DNA from: Sphingobacteriaceae bacterium UBA2059
GTDB taxonomy: Bacteria; Bacteroidota; Bacteroidia; Sphingobacteriales; Sphingobacteriaceae
DNA: 41,904 bases
Assembly: GCA_002332615.1 (NCBI GenBank)
Contig: DDAL01000033.1
Span: 31,730 to 73,633 of the forward strand
Reading direction: 5' to 3'
Both the position numbers and the translations under genes were made by a program. Shown here in pieces: positions 25,924 through 34,666 of this stretch (position 1 is its first letter; each line of letters starts with the position of its first letter). The notes below the pieces were generated by a model, which was not told the origin of the DNA, ran no database searches, and saw only the letters and a program-made list of their open reading frames with translations.

Positions 25924-27528
25924 TTAGATTTTTACAAAATCAACTCCAACTCTTAAAGGGTAAGAGAAAGCGTGATTAGCAATTCTTTGCGCATAATTTT
26001 GACGAATTGTAGAAATGTATCGGACTTGTTTGTTTTTTTTCTCTCCTTCCTTATTTAAGTAATAAAGTTCTATTATTCCATCCTCATTAATTAAATCTTT
26101 ACCCTCAAGTACTTTATACTGTAGCGGCTTAATATATATAGGAACATATTTAGATTCCTCTTGTGGAACATCTGTCCATCTTACAACCTTGCCATTAGGT
26201 AAAAAACTAATAAATGCAGTATCTCCAAGTTTTAAAGCATCATCCAATTTTATATGCTCTCCTTCTGCAAAAAAGTAGTTTCTTTTTATTTTTTCTTGCG
26301 GTCTAAGACAATCACAAAGAGGAGTTAGGCATATTAGATATTTGTCTTCTCCTTCAAATTTGAAAACATCCCCGAAATTAATATAGCTACCGTTTTTATT
26401 AAGTGTAAACGAATTGTAGAAAACATTCATTTTATGACTGTCTTCATTTTTTGCTTTGGTTTTCGGGTCATACAGTTCTTTATATATATCCTCCGATAAA
26501 AGAGGTGATTTAGTGTCTCTTAACGACAAATTCATTTTTTCAAGAAGTAATTCTTTCACAAATTCTTCATAAAAGCTATCTAACCCCTCCTCTTTTAACC
26601 TGTTTCGATGTTCAAGCAAGGCTTCTTTACTAAAGTTAATTTTATTGTCCTTATTGATAATTCCGATTCTAAAAACTCTATTAAAAAAATCTATAGCTAA
26701 AAGCTGATTATAACTGTCTATATCATTTATAATGTGGTCAAAAAAATTCTCAAGCAGATTATCAGGATTGTTCTCTTTTTTCTTAAATATTGTGATTATC
26801 GTATTGTTTATTTCTAACAAATATTTTTCTCTCTTTATAAAGCTCGGACAAGGAAGCGGATGTTCTAACTCAGTATGGAAAGTATCAAGATTTAAAGCGG
26901 ATATTTTATAAATAGCACAAACATTATCACTTATGGAAGTTTGTTCTTTAAATTCTTTTACTTGTGTATTGTTCTTTTTTAATAGTTCCCCAATTTCTTT
27001 TTTGGTTTCAGGGTTGCTTCTGCCCAGACTGATTTTGTGGAATTCGCTAAAGTCAAAATCTTCTCCGAAAATGCTTTCCGTATATTCTTTGTATTCAGAA
27101 AAAGTATCAGGAGTTAAATTTGAATAATTAGCCAAAATTCTTGTAAATACTCCATCCAAATTATCTTCACTTGTATAGATTACGCAAAAATGAATATTAG
27201 GCTTATTAATTATTTTATCTAAAATTTTTAAGCTTTGAAGTTCCCCGGATTGCCCGTCTAAATGCCAATCTAATAAAATTAAATCTCTATTATCCAAACA
27301 ATAGTTTATCCAATCTGCATTTGTTTCATTATCTGAAGTATATTTAATCGATTCCAACGAGACTCCGGAGTTTTTGAATTTTGTATATAATTCCAAAGAC
27401 AAATTTTCTTCAGCTGCTCCTGTTAATGTAGCAGCATCTTGATTAAACTCACGGGCATTCTCATCAATATAAATTGCAGACTTAATATTGTCTTTCAAAA
27501 TCCCTTTAGCTATATCTATATATGCCAT
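25924..27528 (-). CDS. receiver-domain protein of the defence operon
   Basis: 534 residues from ATG 27526-27528, one base after the stop of the GHKL gene. The upstream TTG start would overlap that gene. The N-terminal domain (about 1-140) looks like a response-regulator receiver: acidic pair Asp22/Glu23 in AIYIDENA, phospho-acceptor Asp87 in LILLDWHLDG and a following CVIYTSED strand. The remaining 400 residues are unrecognised, with a FINFGDVFKFEGEDKYLICL-like late region and cysteines in LTPLCDCLRP. There is no output HTH. I infer that it receives phosphate or a signal from the kinase-like partner and controls the nuclease. Confidence 0.78.
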   Translation of the reverse strand: MAYIDIAKGILKDNIKSAIYIDENAREFNQDAATLTGAAEENLSLELYTKFKNSGVSLESIKYTSDNETNADWINYCLDNRDLILLDWHLDGQSGELQSLKILDKIINKPNIHFCVIYTSEDNLDGVFTRILANYSNLTPDTFSEYKEYTESIFGEDFDFSEFHKISLGRSNPETKKEIGELLKKNNTQVKEFKEQTSISDNVCAIYKISALNLDTFHTELEHPLPCPSFIKREKYLLEINNTIITIFKKKENNPDNLLENFFDHIINDIDSYNQLLAIDFFNRVFRIGIINKDNKINFSKEALLEHRNRLKEEGLDSFYEEFVKELLLEKMNLSLRDTKSPLLSEDIYKELYDPKTKAKNEDSHKMNVFYNSFTLNKNGSYINFGDVFKFEGEDKYLICLTPLCDCLRPQEKIKRNYFFAEGEHIKLDDALKLGDTAFISFLPNGKVVRWTDVPQEESKYVPIYIKPLQYKVLEGKDLINEDGIIELYYLNKEGEKKNKQVRYISTIRQNYAQRIANHAFSYPLRVGVDFVKI

Positions 27529-27529
27529 A

Positions 27530-30424
27530 TCAATCAACTTTGGTATTAATCACGAAGCAGGCTCCGTTTAAAGTATTATATTTCTTATTGTTGGTTGCGT
27601 AAATATCTAACCCTGCTTCGTTCAAACTTTGCTTTGATAAATAAAGTCCGATACCTCTACCGTTAGGGCGCTGAGAATAGAATAAATCAAAAATCTTATC
27701 CAATCTGTAATCAGGTATTTTTTCTCCTGAATTAGCAATAACTATTTCTTTTGTTTCGGGTAAATAATCCAATTTGATTGTACGTGATTCTTTGTTACGC
27801 ATCCAATAGACAGCATTGTTTATAATATTAATAAATACTGTGTGGATTACAGGCTCTTTAATACTAATCAAATGCTTTTTGAAATCATCCGAAACCTCAA
27901 ATATTATATTGTATTCTTCAATCTGATTTTCAAAAAATTCAAGTAAATAATTGTAAATCGTTTCTCCCGAAATGTTTTTGATTAATGCACCGGAAATCCT
28001 ATACAGTGGAGATAGCAGTGCATACTTGTCTTCCAATTGTTTGAAATTCTTTTCTAAAAATCCAAACTCCTTAATTGAACTGACAGTATCGTTTTTGCCT
28101 AACTCTCTTAACTGACTATTGATTTTGGCATAGAGTTGATTAAATTCGTGGTCGATAATTTCAACTGCAATTCCTAATTGAGCTGTATCTCTGGTTTGTT
28201 CCCATTGATACTTCATTTGGTCGTATTGAGCTTTATATGCTCCCTGAACTTGTTCTTCGTCAATATCAAAAGACAGTCTTTTTATATGCTCAACTAACGG
28301 GAATAATGTTTTTCCGGCTTCTTCTGAAAGAGCATTGTATTGCTTTTCAATTTCATCAGAAAATTGACTTACCTGCTCTTTGGAAACTATGCTGCTGATT
28401 ATCCTTTCTTTATTTTCTGATAAAGAGTTAATTAACCGCTTTGCCCTTTCTCTGTAATCTTTATTTAATAAAGTTGACTTTTCATCTAGTTGCTGTCTGT
28501 ATTCATTGAGTGACTTCTCTAAAGAAGAAATATACCCGTTGTATTTCTTTGTAAAATCAATCTTTAAATCCCGGATTTCTAATTTGTCCTGTGCTTTTTT
28601 ATTTAAATCCTCTCTTCTTGGTGTAACAAGCTCAATGTAATTATTCAGACGATTTTCAAATTTATATAAACGTTCTTTTTGTGTTTCGGTTGGTTTATAG
28701 CGTTTCGGAACTTTAGGGATTAGACTTTTAAGCTCTAAATCCATTTTTTGAAGTTCGTCTAAAATATCCTCAACCTCTGAGTATGTGATATTAATATTAT
28801 CCAGCTTTTCATCCAAAGTCTTCAGAAGATTTTCATACTTGGTTTGGTGTTCATCTAATCTTTGCGGATAACTGTTCAATGATTTAGTAAAAGCAATTTT
28901 TTCTGCTTTTTCTCTGGCTTTATCAGCTTCTAAAGCTTTGTTTTGGTCTTGAATCTCATTTAATTTATCTCTAAAAAGGGACTGTTTGGGTTCCGTCGCA
29001 AAAAAATCTTGTGCTAAAGCAATAAAGAAATTTATAGCATCACTTGTAAATGCTCGGTATTGTGCATTATTAATTAATCCCTCTCTGCTGGATTTATCTC
29101 GTAAGTCTGGGTTTCTTTCTCGTGTTAAGTCTAAATACCCGTACATTCTTCTGTAAGAAAAATAAAATGTACCAGCTCTTTTAGACCTTCGAAGTTCAAA
29201 GTTCAAAAAGTCGGCATTTTCACGTCCGTAAGGCAGCACTCTGAAATCATCTCTGAACACATATAAGCCTCCGTATTCTTTAACTTTAGCGGATATTTTA
29301 GCAAACTGGATTTCTGACAGATTAGAAGAGTTTTCTACACCTTGGGAATATCCTAATTCAATCGGAATACTGCCATAAAAAGAGCGTTTATCTTTCTTTC
29401 GTGGGTTTGTGTAGTTATAGTCAATGGTTTTGTCAAATATCCTCAAAATGCCGTCAAAAGTGCCGTTCCCGTCAAAATTTCCTTTTATGTAAACGTCTGC
29501 TAAATCAAAATCTGTTTTATCAAAGAAATTACCTTGTTTGGTTAATAAATCATAGATTTCCGCATCACTGTGAATATTAAAGACCGTTTCAATCTTTATT
29601 GAAGTCTCTTTAAAAGGATTTGTAAACCCAATCAAACTTGATGTAACAAAATTACCTTCATCTATTTTATCCTCGTCTTTTTCCGATAATTCTATGATTT
29701 GATTTATAGGGTTGAAGACTAAGAACATTGTTCCGTGAGTATCATCCGATTCAAATAATGAAAATATACTGTTCAGAATCGGTTCTTCCAATACAGCATT
29801 CTCCGTTTCTGAAATAATATCAGCTTTCAACTCTATTTGTTTGCCCTCCCAAATCGGCTTTCCGTCCGTATCTGTTTCTTTATCAAAATTTGATAAGAAC
29901 ATTTTCTTCAATTCAGAAAAATCAATATTCAATGATTCTGTTCTCTCAACAGACTTTATCGGAATTATAATATCATCCAGAAATAAGTTATAGTTTTCTA
30001 ATAACCGCCAATCAAAATACACTGCTTGCAGAGGATAACCGATTTTCTTTGTAAGCATCAACATCGGATTTCCTAAATAAGCTACAGATAAGCGTCCTAT
30101 ACCTTTTTCTCCGGCTTTAATACGAGGTCTTTTCCATAACGTATCTTCCGACTCTTCCTCTAATTCTGCTCTGGACTTTGAGTCTGTTCCAAGCACTAAC
30201 CACTTGTCTAAAACATCAGTACCGGACATTCCTTTTCCGTCGTCAGAAATGACAAAATAAGATTTTGAAAGTCCGTTATAGCCTTCTTTATATAAATCAG
30301 CTTTCAGGTTGTCCGCATAAGCATCATAGCCATTTTTCCATAACTCTGTAATGGCTGTAGGCAAATCTGCAATTTGTCCCTTTCCTAATAAATCTACGGC
30401 TCTGGCTTTCGTTCTAAATTGCAT
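27530..30424 (-). CDS. dual GHKL protein: MORC/MutL-like ATPase plus histidine-kinase-like module
   Basis: 964 residues. N-terminal GHKL ATPase: N-box ITELWKNGYDAY (Glu27, Asn31), DDGKGM at 61-66 and GEKGIGR at 105-111, followed by an S5-like region, as in MORC/Hsp90-type proteins. Long coiled-coil stretches occupy roughly 490-740. The C-terminus resembles a histidine kinase: H-box-like DHEFNQL (His759), N-box INNAVYWM (869-870), NSGEKIP at 898 and NGRGIGLYLSKQ near 921. The usual first Asp of the G1 box is Asn here. Overlaps the methyltransferase gene by 11 bases. Two ATP-binding modules in one protein next to a receiver partner is unusual. Confidence 0.82.
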   Translation of the reverse strand: MQFRTKARAVDLLGKGQIADLPTAITELWKNGYDAYADNLKADLYKEGYNGLSKSYFVISDDGKGMSGTDVLDKWLVLGTDSKSRAELEEESEDTLWKRPRIKAGEKGIGRLSVAYLGNPMLMLTKKIGYPLQAVYFDWRLLENYNLFLDDIIIPIKSVERTESLNIDFSELKKMFLSNFDKETDTDGKPIWEGKQIELKADIISETENAVLEEPILNSIFSLFESDDTHGTMFLVFNPINQIIELSEKDEDKIDEGNFVTSSLIGFTNPFKETSIKIETVFNIHSDAEIYDLLTKQGNFFDKTDFDLADVYIKGNFDGNGTFDGILRIFDKTIDYNYTNPRKKDKRSFYGSIPIELGYSQGVENSSNLSEIQFAKISAKVKEYGGLYVFRDDFRVLPYGRENADFLNFELRRSKRAGTFYFSYRRMYGYLDLTRERNPDLRDKSSREGLINNAQYRAFTSDAINFFIALAQDFFATEPKQSLFRDKLNEIQDQNKALEADKAREKAEKIAFTKSLNSYPQRLDEHQTKYENLLKTLDEKLDNINITYSEVEDILDELQKMDLELKSLIPKVPKRYKPTETQKERLYKFENRLNNYIELVTPRREDLNKKAQDKLEIRDLKIDFTKKYNGYISSLEKSLNEYRQQLDEKSTLLNKDYRERAKRLINSLSENKERIISSIVSKEQVSQFSDEIEKQYNALSEEAGKTLFPLVEHIKRLSFDIDEEQVQGAYKAQYDQMKYQWEQTRDTAQLGIAVEIIDHEFNQLYAKINSQLRELGKNDTVSSIKEFGFLEKNFKQLEDKYALLSPLYRISGALIKNISGETIYNYLLEFFENQIEEYNIIFEVSDDFKKHLISIKEPVIHTVFINIINNAVYWMRNKESRTIKLDYLPETKEIVIANSGEKIPDYRLDKIFDLFYSQRPNGRGIGLYLSKQSLNEAGLDIYATNNKKYNTLNGACFVINTKVD

Positions 30425-31502
30425 TACTATGATTTTGAATTATTGCTTTGCCTATGGCAGTCGCATATTTGGGCGGGACGGCATTACCTATCATTCTTGC
30501 GGTGTTCGCAATACTCGTTGCTTTGAAAATATAATTTTTAGGGAAGGATTGTAAAACTGCACCTTCTCTTAATGAAATGGCTCTGTCTTCCTCCGGATGT
30601 CCGAAACGTCCGTTAGATATACTGAAAAATTTAGTAGTTATTGTCGGAGATGGTTTATCCCACCACATACGTCCGTAAACATCCTTAAAGCCATCTGTTT
30701 TTCCTTTATGGCACTTGGGTGCTAATTCTTCATTATCAACATAGGCTAATCTTGTACCTCCGTTTTTTGGGGTAATAGCAAGTCTGTCTAAGTTTATTTT
30801 CTGTAATCCGGCAACTGTATGTAAAAACTCTGTTGTGTCTTTATGCCCGTGAGATATTTTAGGAAATCCGTTATGATCGCCTATAACATCTCTGACTGTA
30901 AGTTTTTTCCCATTTACAGGAACAGGCATCAATTCTTTTGAGGTAACACGATTAGCTATTAAAGTAAATCTTTTTCTATGTTGAGGAACACCATACTCAC
31001 TTACTTCATGAACGTCAAAATGTACTTTATATCCGCTTTTATTCAGCCATCTTACAAAACCTGCTAAGCCACTCGCTCTCTTTTTTCTGAGAACGCCTGG
31101 CACATTTTCAACTACCACATAACCGGGGTTAAAATACTCTACAAATCGTCTAAACTCTATTAACAAATTTTTGGATTTTTTAGACTTTGTTTTATCCGTA
31201 TTTATGATACTCCAAAACTGGCAGGGGCTACAGCCGATTAAGACAAGTTCATCATCATTTTTGTTCAATGACAGTTTTTCTTCAAGCTCTTGTTCTTTTA
31301 AATCGAATACATCTGCGTGAATAAACTCAGCACCTTGTATGTTTGCTTCATAGGTTGCTTTACAGTTTTCATCAAAGTCAATTCCGGCAAGAATTTCAAT
31401 TCCAGCTTGTTGCATTCCATAACTCATACCGCCTCCGGAACAGAAGAAATCTACTGCTTTTAATGCTCTGTGATTACCTGTATTTTCTATTACTTTATTC
31501 AT
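30414..31502 (-). CDS. dcm: DNA (cytosine-5-)-methyltransferase
   Basis: 362 residues, normal for a C5 methyltransferase. Motif I is DFFCSGGGMSYG, the catalytic Cys94 lies in GCSPCQFWS (motif IV), motif VI is ENV at 132-134, motif VIII is PQHRKRF at 174-178, and the C-terminal motif X is NAVPPKYATAIG. The target-recognition region between VIII and IX is short and its site cannot be inferred. The gene starts 10 bases after vsr. It would protect host DNA and set the modification pattern read by the other operon members. Confidence 0.93.
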   Translation of the reverse strand: MNKVIENTGNHRALKAVDFFCSGGGMSYGMQQAGIEILAGIDFDENCKATYEANIQGAEFIHADVFDLKEQELEEKLSLNKNDDELVLIGCSPCQFWSIINTDKTKSKKSKNLLIEFRRFVEYFNPGYVVVENVPGVLRKKRASGLAGFVRWLNKSGYKVHFDVHEVSEYGVPQHRKRFTLIANRVTSKELMPVPVNGKKLTVRDVIGDHNGFPKISHGHKDTTEFLHTVAGLQKINLDRLAITPKNGGTRLAYVDNEELAPKCHKGKTDGFKDVYGRMWWDKPSPTITTKFFSISNGRFGHPEEDRAISLREGAVLQSFPKNYIFKATSIANTARMIGNAVPPKYATAIGKAIIQNHSNAI

Positions 31503-31512
31503 ACTCCTAAAA

Positions 31513-31941
31513 TCAATTATGAAATTGGTTTTGTATGTTATTTAATATCTTATTCAAGGTTAGTTCTTGTTTATCTTTCTTTAGTTCACATCCGTAAACA
31601 ATCAGGACATTCCAACCTTTATTTATTAATTGTTCAATATTGTTTTTATCTCTCTGCTTATTCCCTTCAATTTTATCTGACCAAAATTGGGTTCTTGTTT
31701 TAGGTAATGTTGAATACTTACAATTTTCATGTCCATGCCAAAAACAACCGTGTATGAAAATTACAGTTCTATATTTCGGCAATACTATATCAGGTTTTCC
31801 GGAAAGTTTTTTATCATATAATCTATATCTTAGCCCATTTGAAAACAAAAATCTCCTTACTAAAAGTTCAGGCTTTGTATCCTTCCCTTTTACCTGACTC
31901 ATATTATAGCTTCTTACTTCTTTAGAATGTACATCAGCCAT
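31513..31941 (-). CDS. vsr: very short patch repair endonuclease (Vsr)
   Basis: 142 residues. The known Vsr active-site residues fall at the same numbers as in the E. coli enzyme: Asp51 (GKPDIV), His64 and His69 (FIHGCFWHGHENC). It nicks next to T:G mismatches that arise when 5-methylcytosine deaminates, preventing loss of methylation sites. The ATG overlaps the regulator's stop (TAATG). Placement directly before the C5 methyltransferase is the classic pairing. Confidence 0.95.
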   Translation of the reverse strand: MADVHSKEVRSYNMSQVKGKDTKPELLVRRFLFSNGLRYRLYDKKLSGKPDIVLPKYRTVIFIHGCFWHGHENCKYSTLPKTRTQFWSDKIEGNKQRDKNNIEQLINKGWNVLIVYGCELKKDKQELTLNKILNNIQNQFHN

Positions 31942-32156
31942 TATTCATCATTTTTCGTTGACACTAACAGCTTTCTTACATCTACATTAAGTACCTGTGC
32001 TATATCAAACAATGTCTCTACAGAAGGTTGCCTTGCATTATTACACCATTGAGAAACAGTTGCTTGATTTTTACCAAGTTCTCCGGCGAGCCATTTATTC
32101 TTTTTATTCAACTCAGCCAAAACAACTCTAATTCTGTTCAGTTCTTTTACAGCCAA
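31941..32156 (-). CDS. XRE-family regulator of the defence operon
   Basis: 71 residues, a single Cro/CI-like HTH: VVLAELNKKNKWLAGELGKN, then QATVSQWCNNARQPSVETL, then IAQVLNVDVRKLLVS. The start is TTG (32154-32156); no ATG is available in frame. It is the first gene of the operon and is followed by vsr with a 1-base overlap. Small XRE proteins often act as C-proteins that delay restriction until DNA is methylated. GTTTATG palindromic arms at 32159-32202 flank its promoter and suggest autoregulation. Confidence 0.88.
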   Translation of the reverse strand: MAVKELNRIRVVLAELNKKNKWLAGELGKNQATVSQWCNNARQPSVETLFDIAQVLNVDVRKLLVSTKNDE

Positions 32157-32158
32157 AA

Positions 32159-32202
32159 TTGTTTATGTTTTAGGCAAAAATATACAAAAATATCATAAAC
32201 AA
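32159..32202 (-). promoter_or_regulatory. promoter and operator region of the defence operon
   Basis: TTGTTTATG (32159-32167) and CATAAACAA (32194-32202) are perfect 9-bp inverted arms. Between them on the minus strand is TATTTTTG (32175-32182), a fit to the TAnnTTTG -7 box. An operator straddling the promoter fits autorepression by the XRE protein. Confidence 0.55.
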
Positions 32203-32242
32203 CCTCGCTTTTTGAATAAAACTGTTTATTTAAAAACATGCT

Positions 32243-32392
32243 ATGAATACAGACACAACACCCAAGGGAAACCTTGAAAACCTTGATAAGTTTCATGAAC
32301 AGATGGAGAAAGAACAAGAAGACCGCCTGATAGACTTTATTGTAGAGATAATAGTGAGTGCAAGACTTAAGAGAATATTATGGGCAGATTGA
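32243..32392 (+). CDS. small conserved-looking ORF (49 aa)
   Basis: ATG 32243 to TGA 32392, beginning MNTDTTPKGNLENLDKFHEQ and ending in a hydrophobic RLIDFIVEIIVSARLKRILW. The sequence has good coding texture and resembles short ORFs seen near Bacteroidota mobile genes (from memory). Divergent from the defence operon. Function unknown. Confidence 0.5.
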   Translation: MNTDTTPKGNLENLDKFHEQMEKEQEDRLIDFIVEIIVSARLKRILWAD

Positions 32393-32490
32393 TGCCAGAG
32401 ATAACCCGGCAGCCCACAAAGAAAGAGATAAATAATTCTTAACATCCACTCCAAAAGAAAAAAACAGAAAAAAAAAGAAAGCCATTCTAC

Positions 32491-32574
32491 TAACGGATAT
32501 AAGATAACGAAGCACTATAAGTCCCGAAGGGGGGGCGAAGCCATTATGCGTGCGCAGTTATCTTATATCCATTA
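32491..32574. repeat. long imperfect inverted repeat with structured loop
   Basis: The 18-base arms (32491-32508 and 32557-32574) pair with one mismatch, a 14-bp perfect core being GGATATAAGATAAC. The GC-rich 48-base loop includes a G7 tract. It lies between the defence operon and RteC. It could be a transposon or replication structure, a recombination hotspot or a boundary element. Confidence 0.6.
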
Positions 32575-32607
32575 CCTTTGCTTCCCTTTTTGTTTGTTTT
32601 GACATCT

Positions 32608-33453
32608 CTATAAATCTTTGTCCATATATTCTTCCAAAGAAGATTTCAGTTGGTCTAAAAATGCGGTTCGTGAACCTGCTCGGTATTTCATTCGATGGAA
32701 AGAATTGTGTAAATCTCCTAAAGTAATCTGAAACAGTTTTTCCAAAACCAAACTGACTTTTCGAATTCCTATTTTACCGTATGAAAGAGAACCATTTGCA
32801 TACAGCGCGTAAATCAATTCTATTAGAGCATTTTTGGTGTCCGTCCACTGGATATCATCGGATGAAATATCCCTCGCAGAAAGGGAACCTGTTATTTCAT
32901 CATCACTAATTTTTTGGAGTATGTAAATGTAAAGTAGCTCGTTGGCTATTATACGAGCTACTTTGTTATCATAATAAGTTGAAAAGAGTGGATCAATCTC
33001 AAAGACGAAACTATTCAGACCATCGTGGAAATTAATGTTGCCTAACCTAAAGTAGGTTTCATCACGATCGGTTCTTCCCGAACGATAATACCTGTAAAAA
33101 TCAGAATAGTAGATATGCTCTTTGTATTCCTGTTTTAGTTCCTGCAACTGTTTTGAAAAATAACTTGCATACATTTTTCCTCCGTCAACAGGACAAGATG
33201 TCTGTATGCGAAATATCTTATTGTGGTAAATGAGTTTAGAGAGAATATACGGTTTAATGTTGCGGAAGAAATTGATTTCCTCCCATTGGTTTTTAAAGCC
33301 TTGTTTTGTAACCACCTCCCTAATCGACCATAAATATTCTTTCAGGAACATCAGCATTTGGTACGCTTCATCAATCGCATTGGTGGCAGACAGAGAAATT
33401 TTATTTTCTTTTCGCTGTATCTCCGAGATAATATGATTTAATGAAAATACCAT
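32608..33453 (-). CDS. rteC: RteC-domain protein
   Basis: 281 residues with RteC hallmarks: the helical N-terminus (AIDEAYQMLMFLKEYLWSIRE), KPYILSKLIYHNKIFRIQT, CPVDGGKMYASYF and the winged-helix C-terminal portion from TKNALIELIYALYANGS to GDLHNSFHRMKYRAGSRTAFLDQL. RteC of CTnDOT activates excision genes in response to tetracycline. Here it lies two genes from tet(X) but without the RteA/B two-component pair, so its input is unclear. It supports descent from a CTnDOT-like element. Confidence 0.85.
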   Translation of the reverse strand: MVFSLNHIISEIQRKENKISLSATNAIDEAYQMLMFLKEYLWSIREVVTKQGFKNQWEEINFFRNIKPYILSKLIYHNKIFRIQTSCPVDGGKMYASYFSKQLQELKQEYKEHIYYSDFYRYYRSGRTDRDETYFRLGNINFHDGLNSFVFEIDPLFSTYYDNKVARIIANELLYIYILQKISDDEITGSLSARDISSDDIQWTDTKNALIELIYALYANGSLSYGKIGIRKVSLVLEKLFQITLGDLHNSFHRMKYRAGSRTAFLDQLKSSLEEYMDKDL

Positions 33454-33505
33454 TTTTGTTAATCTGTTTTAACTATTTTCTCTTTCATTTCCTCGCCTTT
33501 CTGTT

Positions 33506-34642
33506 TTATAGATTCATTAGTTTTTGGAACGAAAAGTCGGAGCTGAACATTTCCGTTTCGTTTATTATTGATTCTTTCTGTGCTTCTCTTCCATAAGCAA
33601 ACATTTGCTGTTCATAATTTTCAATAGCCTCTTCCATGCTATTAAACTTCTCGTTAGTCAGGCTATCAGACAATATCAAGGCATCTATCAACCCGCTGTT
33701 TACGCCTTGTCCTGCAAAAGGAGGCATCAAATGAGCGGCATCGCCAATCATCGTTATGGGTAACGGACGCTTGCTTTTCCAAGGCTTATCTAAGGGAAAT
33801 ATCCGTGTCGCTAGTCCTACAAAAGATGATGTCGAACGAATCAATTCTTTGTAGCGTTCGTCCCAATCGGAAAATTCTTTCAAGAGAAAATCAACGACAG
33901 TATGTTTGTCCTGAAAATCTATTTGAGTTTTATTTTTCCGTTCATCAGGTGTTTTAAAACTTATTCCAAAATGCAATGCACCATTATTATTGGGATTGGC
34001 AAATAGTGAATTGCCTTTGTGTGCTGCCATTAGCCGGTTTCCGTTGCATAACTGAAAAAATCCGGCGCAGTTTACCTCTGGTTGATGAATATCGGCTTGT
34101 ATGTTGAAAGTACCTGTTTCTTCAACTGCTGTGTCGGTAACAAATTTTCTTACTTTAGACATTCCGCCATTGGCAATAATAACCACATCTGCGGTTTCAC
34201 TCGGTTTATCTTCAAATGTCAGTATCCACTTCTCCTTATCAGGTTCAAGCGTAACAAGTTTTCTATCCCAAATAACCGTGTCATTTTGTAAACTATTCAA
34301 TAGGATAGTCCTTAAATCATTTCTGTTTATTTCAGGATTGTCAAACCGATTTTCGGGCTTTACATTTTTTGTGGTTAAAATATTGCCCTTTTCATCAGCA
34401 ATATTTACGCCCATTGGTAAAGCTAGGTCATAATAAGTTTGTAATAATCCCACTTTTTTCATTGCTTCCTGCCCCGAACCTTTGTGTAAGTCAAGTGTCC
34501 CGCCAAAAATTCTTGCATCTCGGTCTTTGTCTCTTTCGTAAACTGTAACGTCAATGCTGTTTTGCTGTAATAATTTTGCCATAGTCAGCCCAACGGGCCC
34601 GCCACCAATTATTGCAATTTTTTTATGTTTTAGTAAAATCAT
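33506..34642 (-). CDS. tet(X): FAD-dependent tetracycline-inactivating monooxygenase, Tet(X) family
   Basis: 378 residues. Rossmann FAD motif IAIIGGGPVGLTMAKLLQQ at 8-26 and GDAAHLMPPFAGQGVN from residue 300 are intact. Long blocks (ARIFGGTLDLHKGSGQ, ENRFDNPEINRNDLR, GTFNIQADIHQPE, KPWKSKRPLPITMIG) match Tet(X) as I recall it, with scattered substitutions, so it looks like a divergent but probably active variant; exact allele and identity need a search. Tet(X) hydroxylates tetracyclines including glycylcyclines with NADPH and O2. It is the last gene of a TetR-fabF-SnoaL-tet(X) cluster. Confidence 0.92.
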   Translation of the reverse strand: MILLKHKKIAIIGGGPVGLTMAKLLQQNSIDVTVYERDKDRDARIFGGTLDLHKGSGQEAMKKVGLLQTYYDLALPMGVNIADEKGNILTTKNVKPENRFDNPEINRNDLRTILLNSLQNDTVIWDRKLVTLEPDKEKWILTFEDKPSETADVVIIANGGMSKVRKFVTDTAVEETGTFNIQADIHQPEVNCAGFFQLCNGNRLMAAHKGNSLFANPNNNGALHFGISFKTPDERKNKTQIDFQDKHTVVDFLLKEFSDWDERYKELIRSTSSFVGLATRIFPLDKPWKSKRPLPITMIGDAAHLMPPFAGQGVNSGLIDALILSDSLTNEKFNSMEEAIENYEQQMFAYGREAQKESIINETEMFSSDFSFQKLMNL

Positions 34643-34666
34643 ATTTCTTATTTGCTGGTTTTCGTG

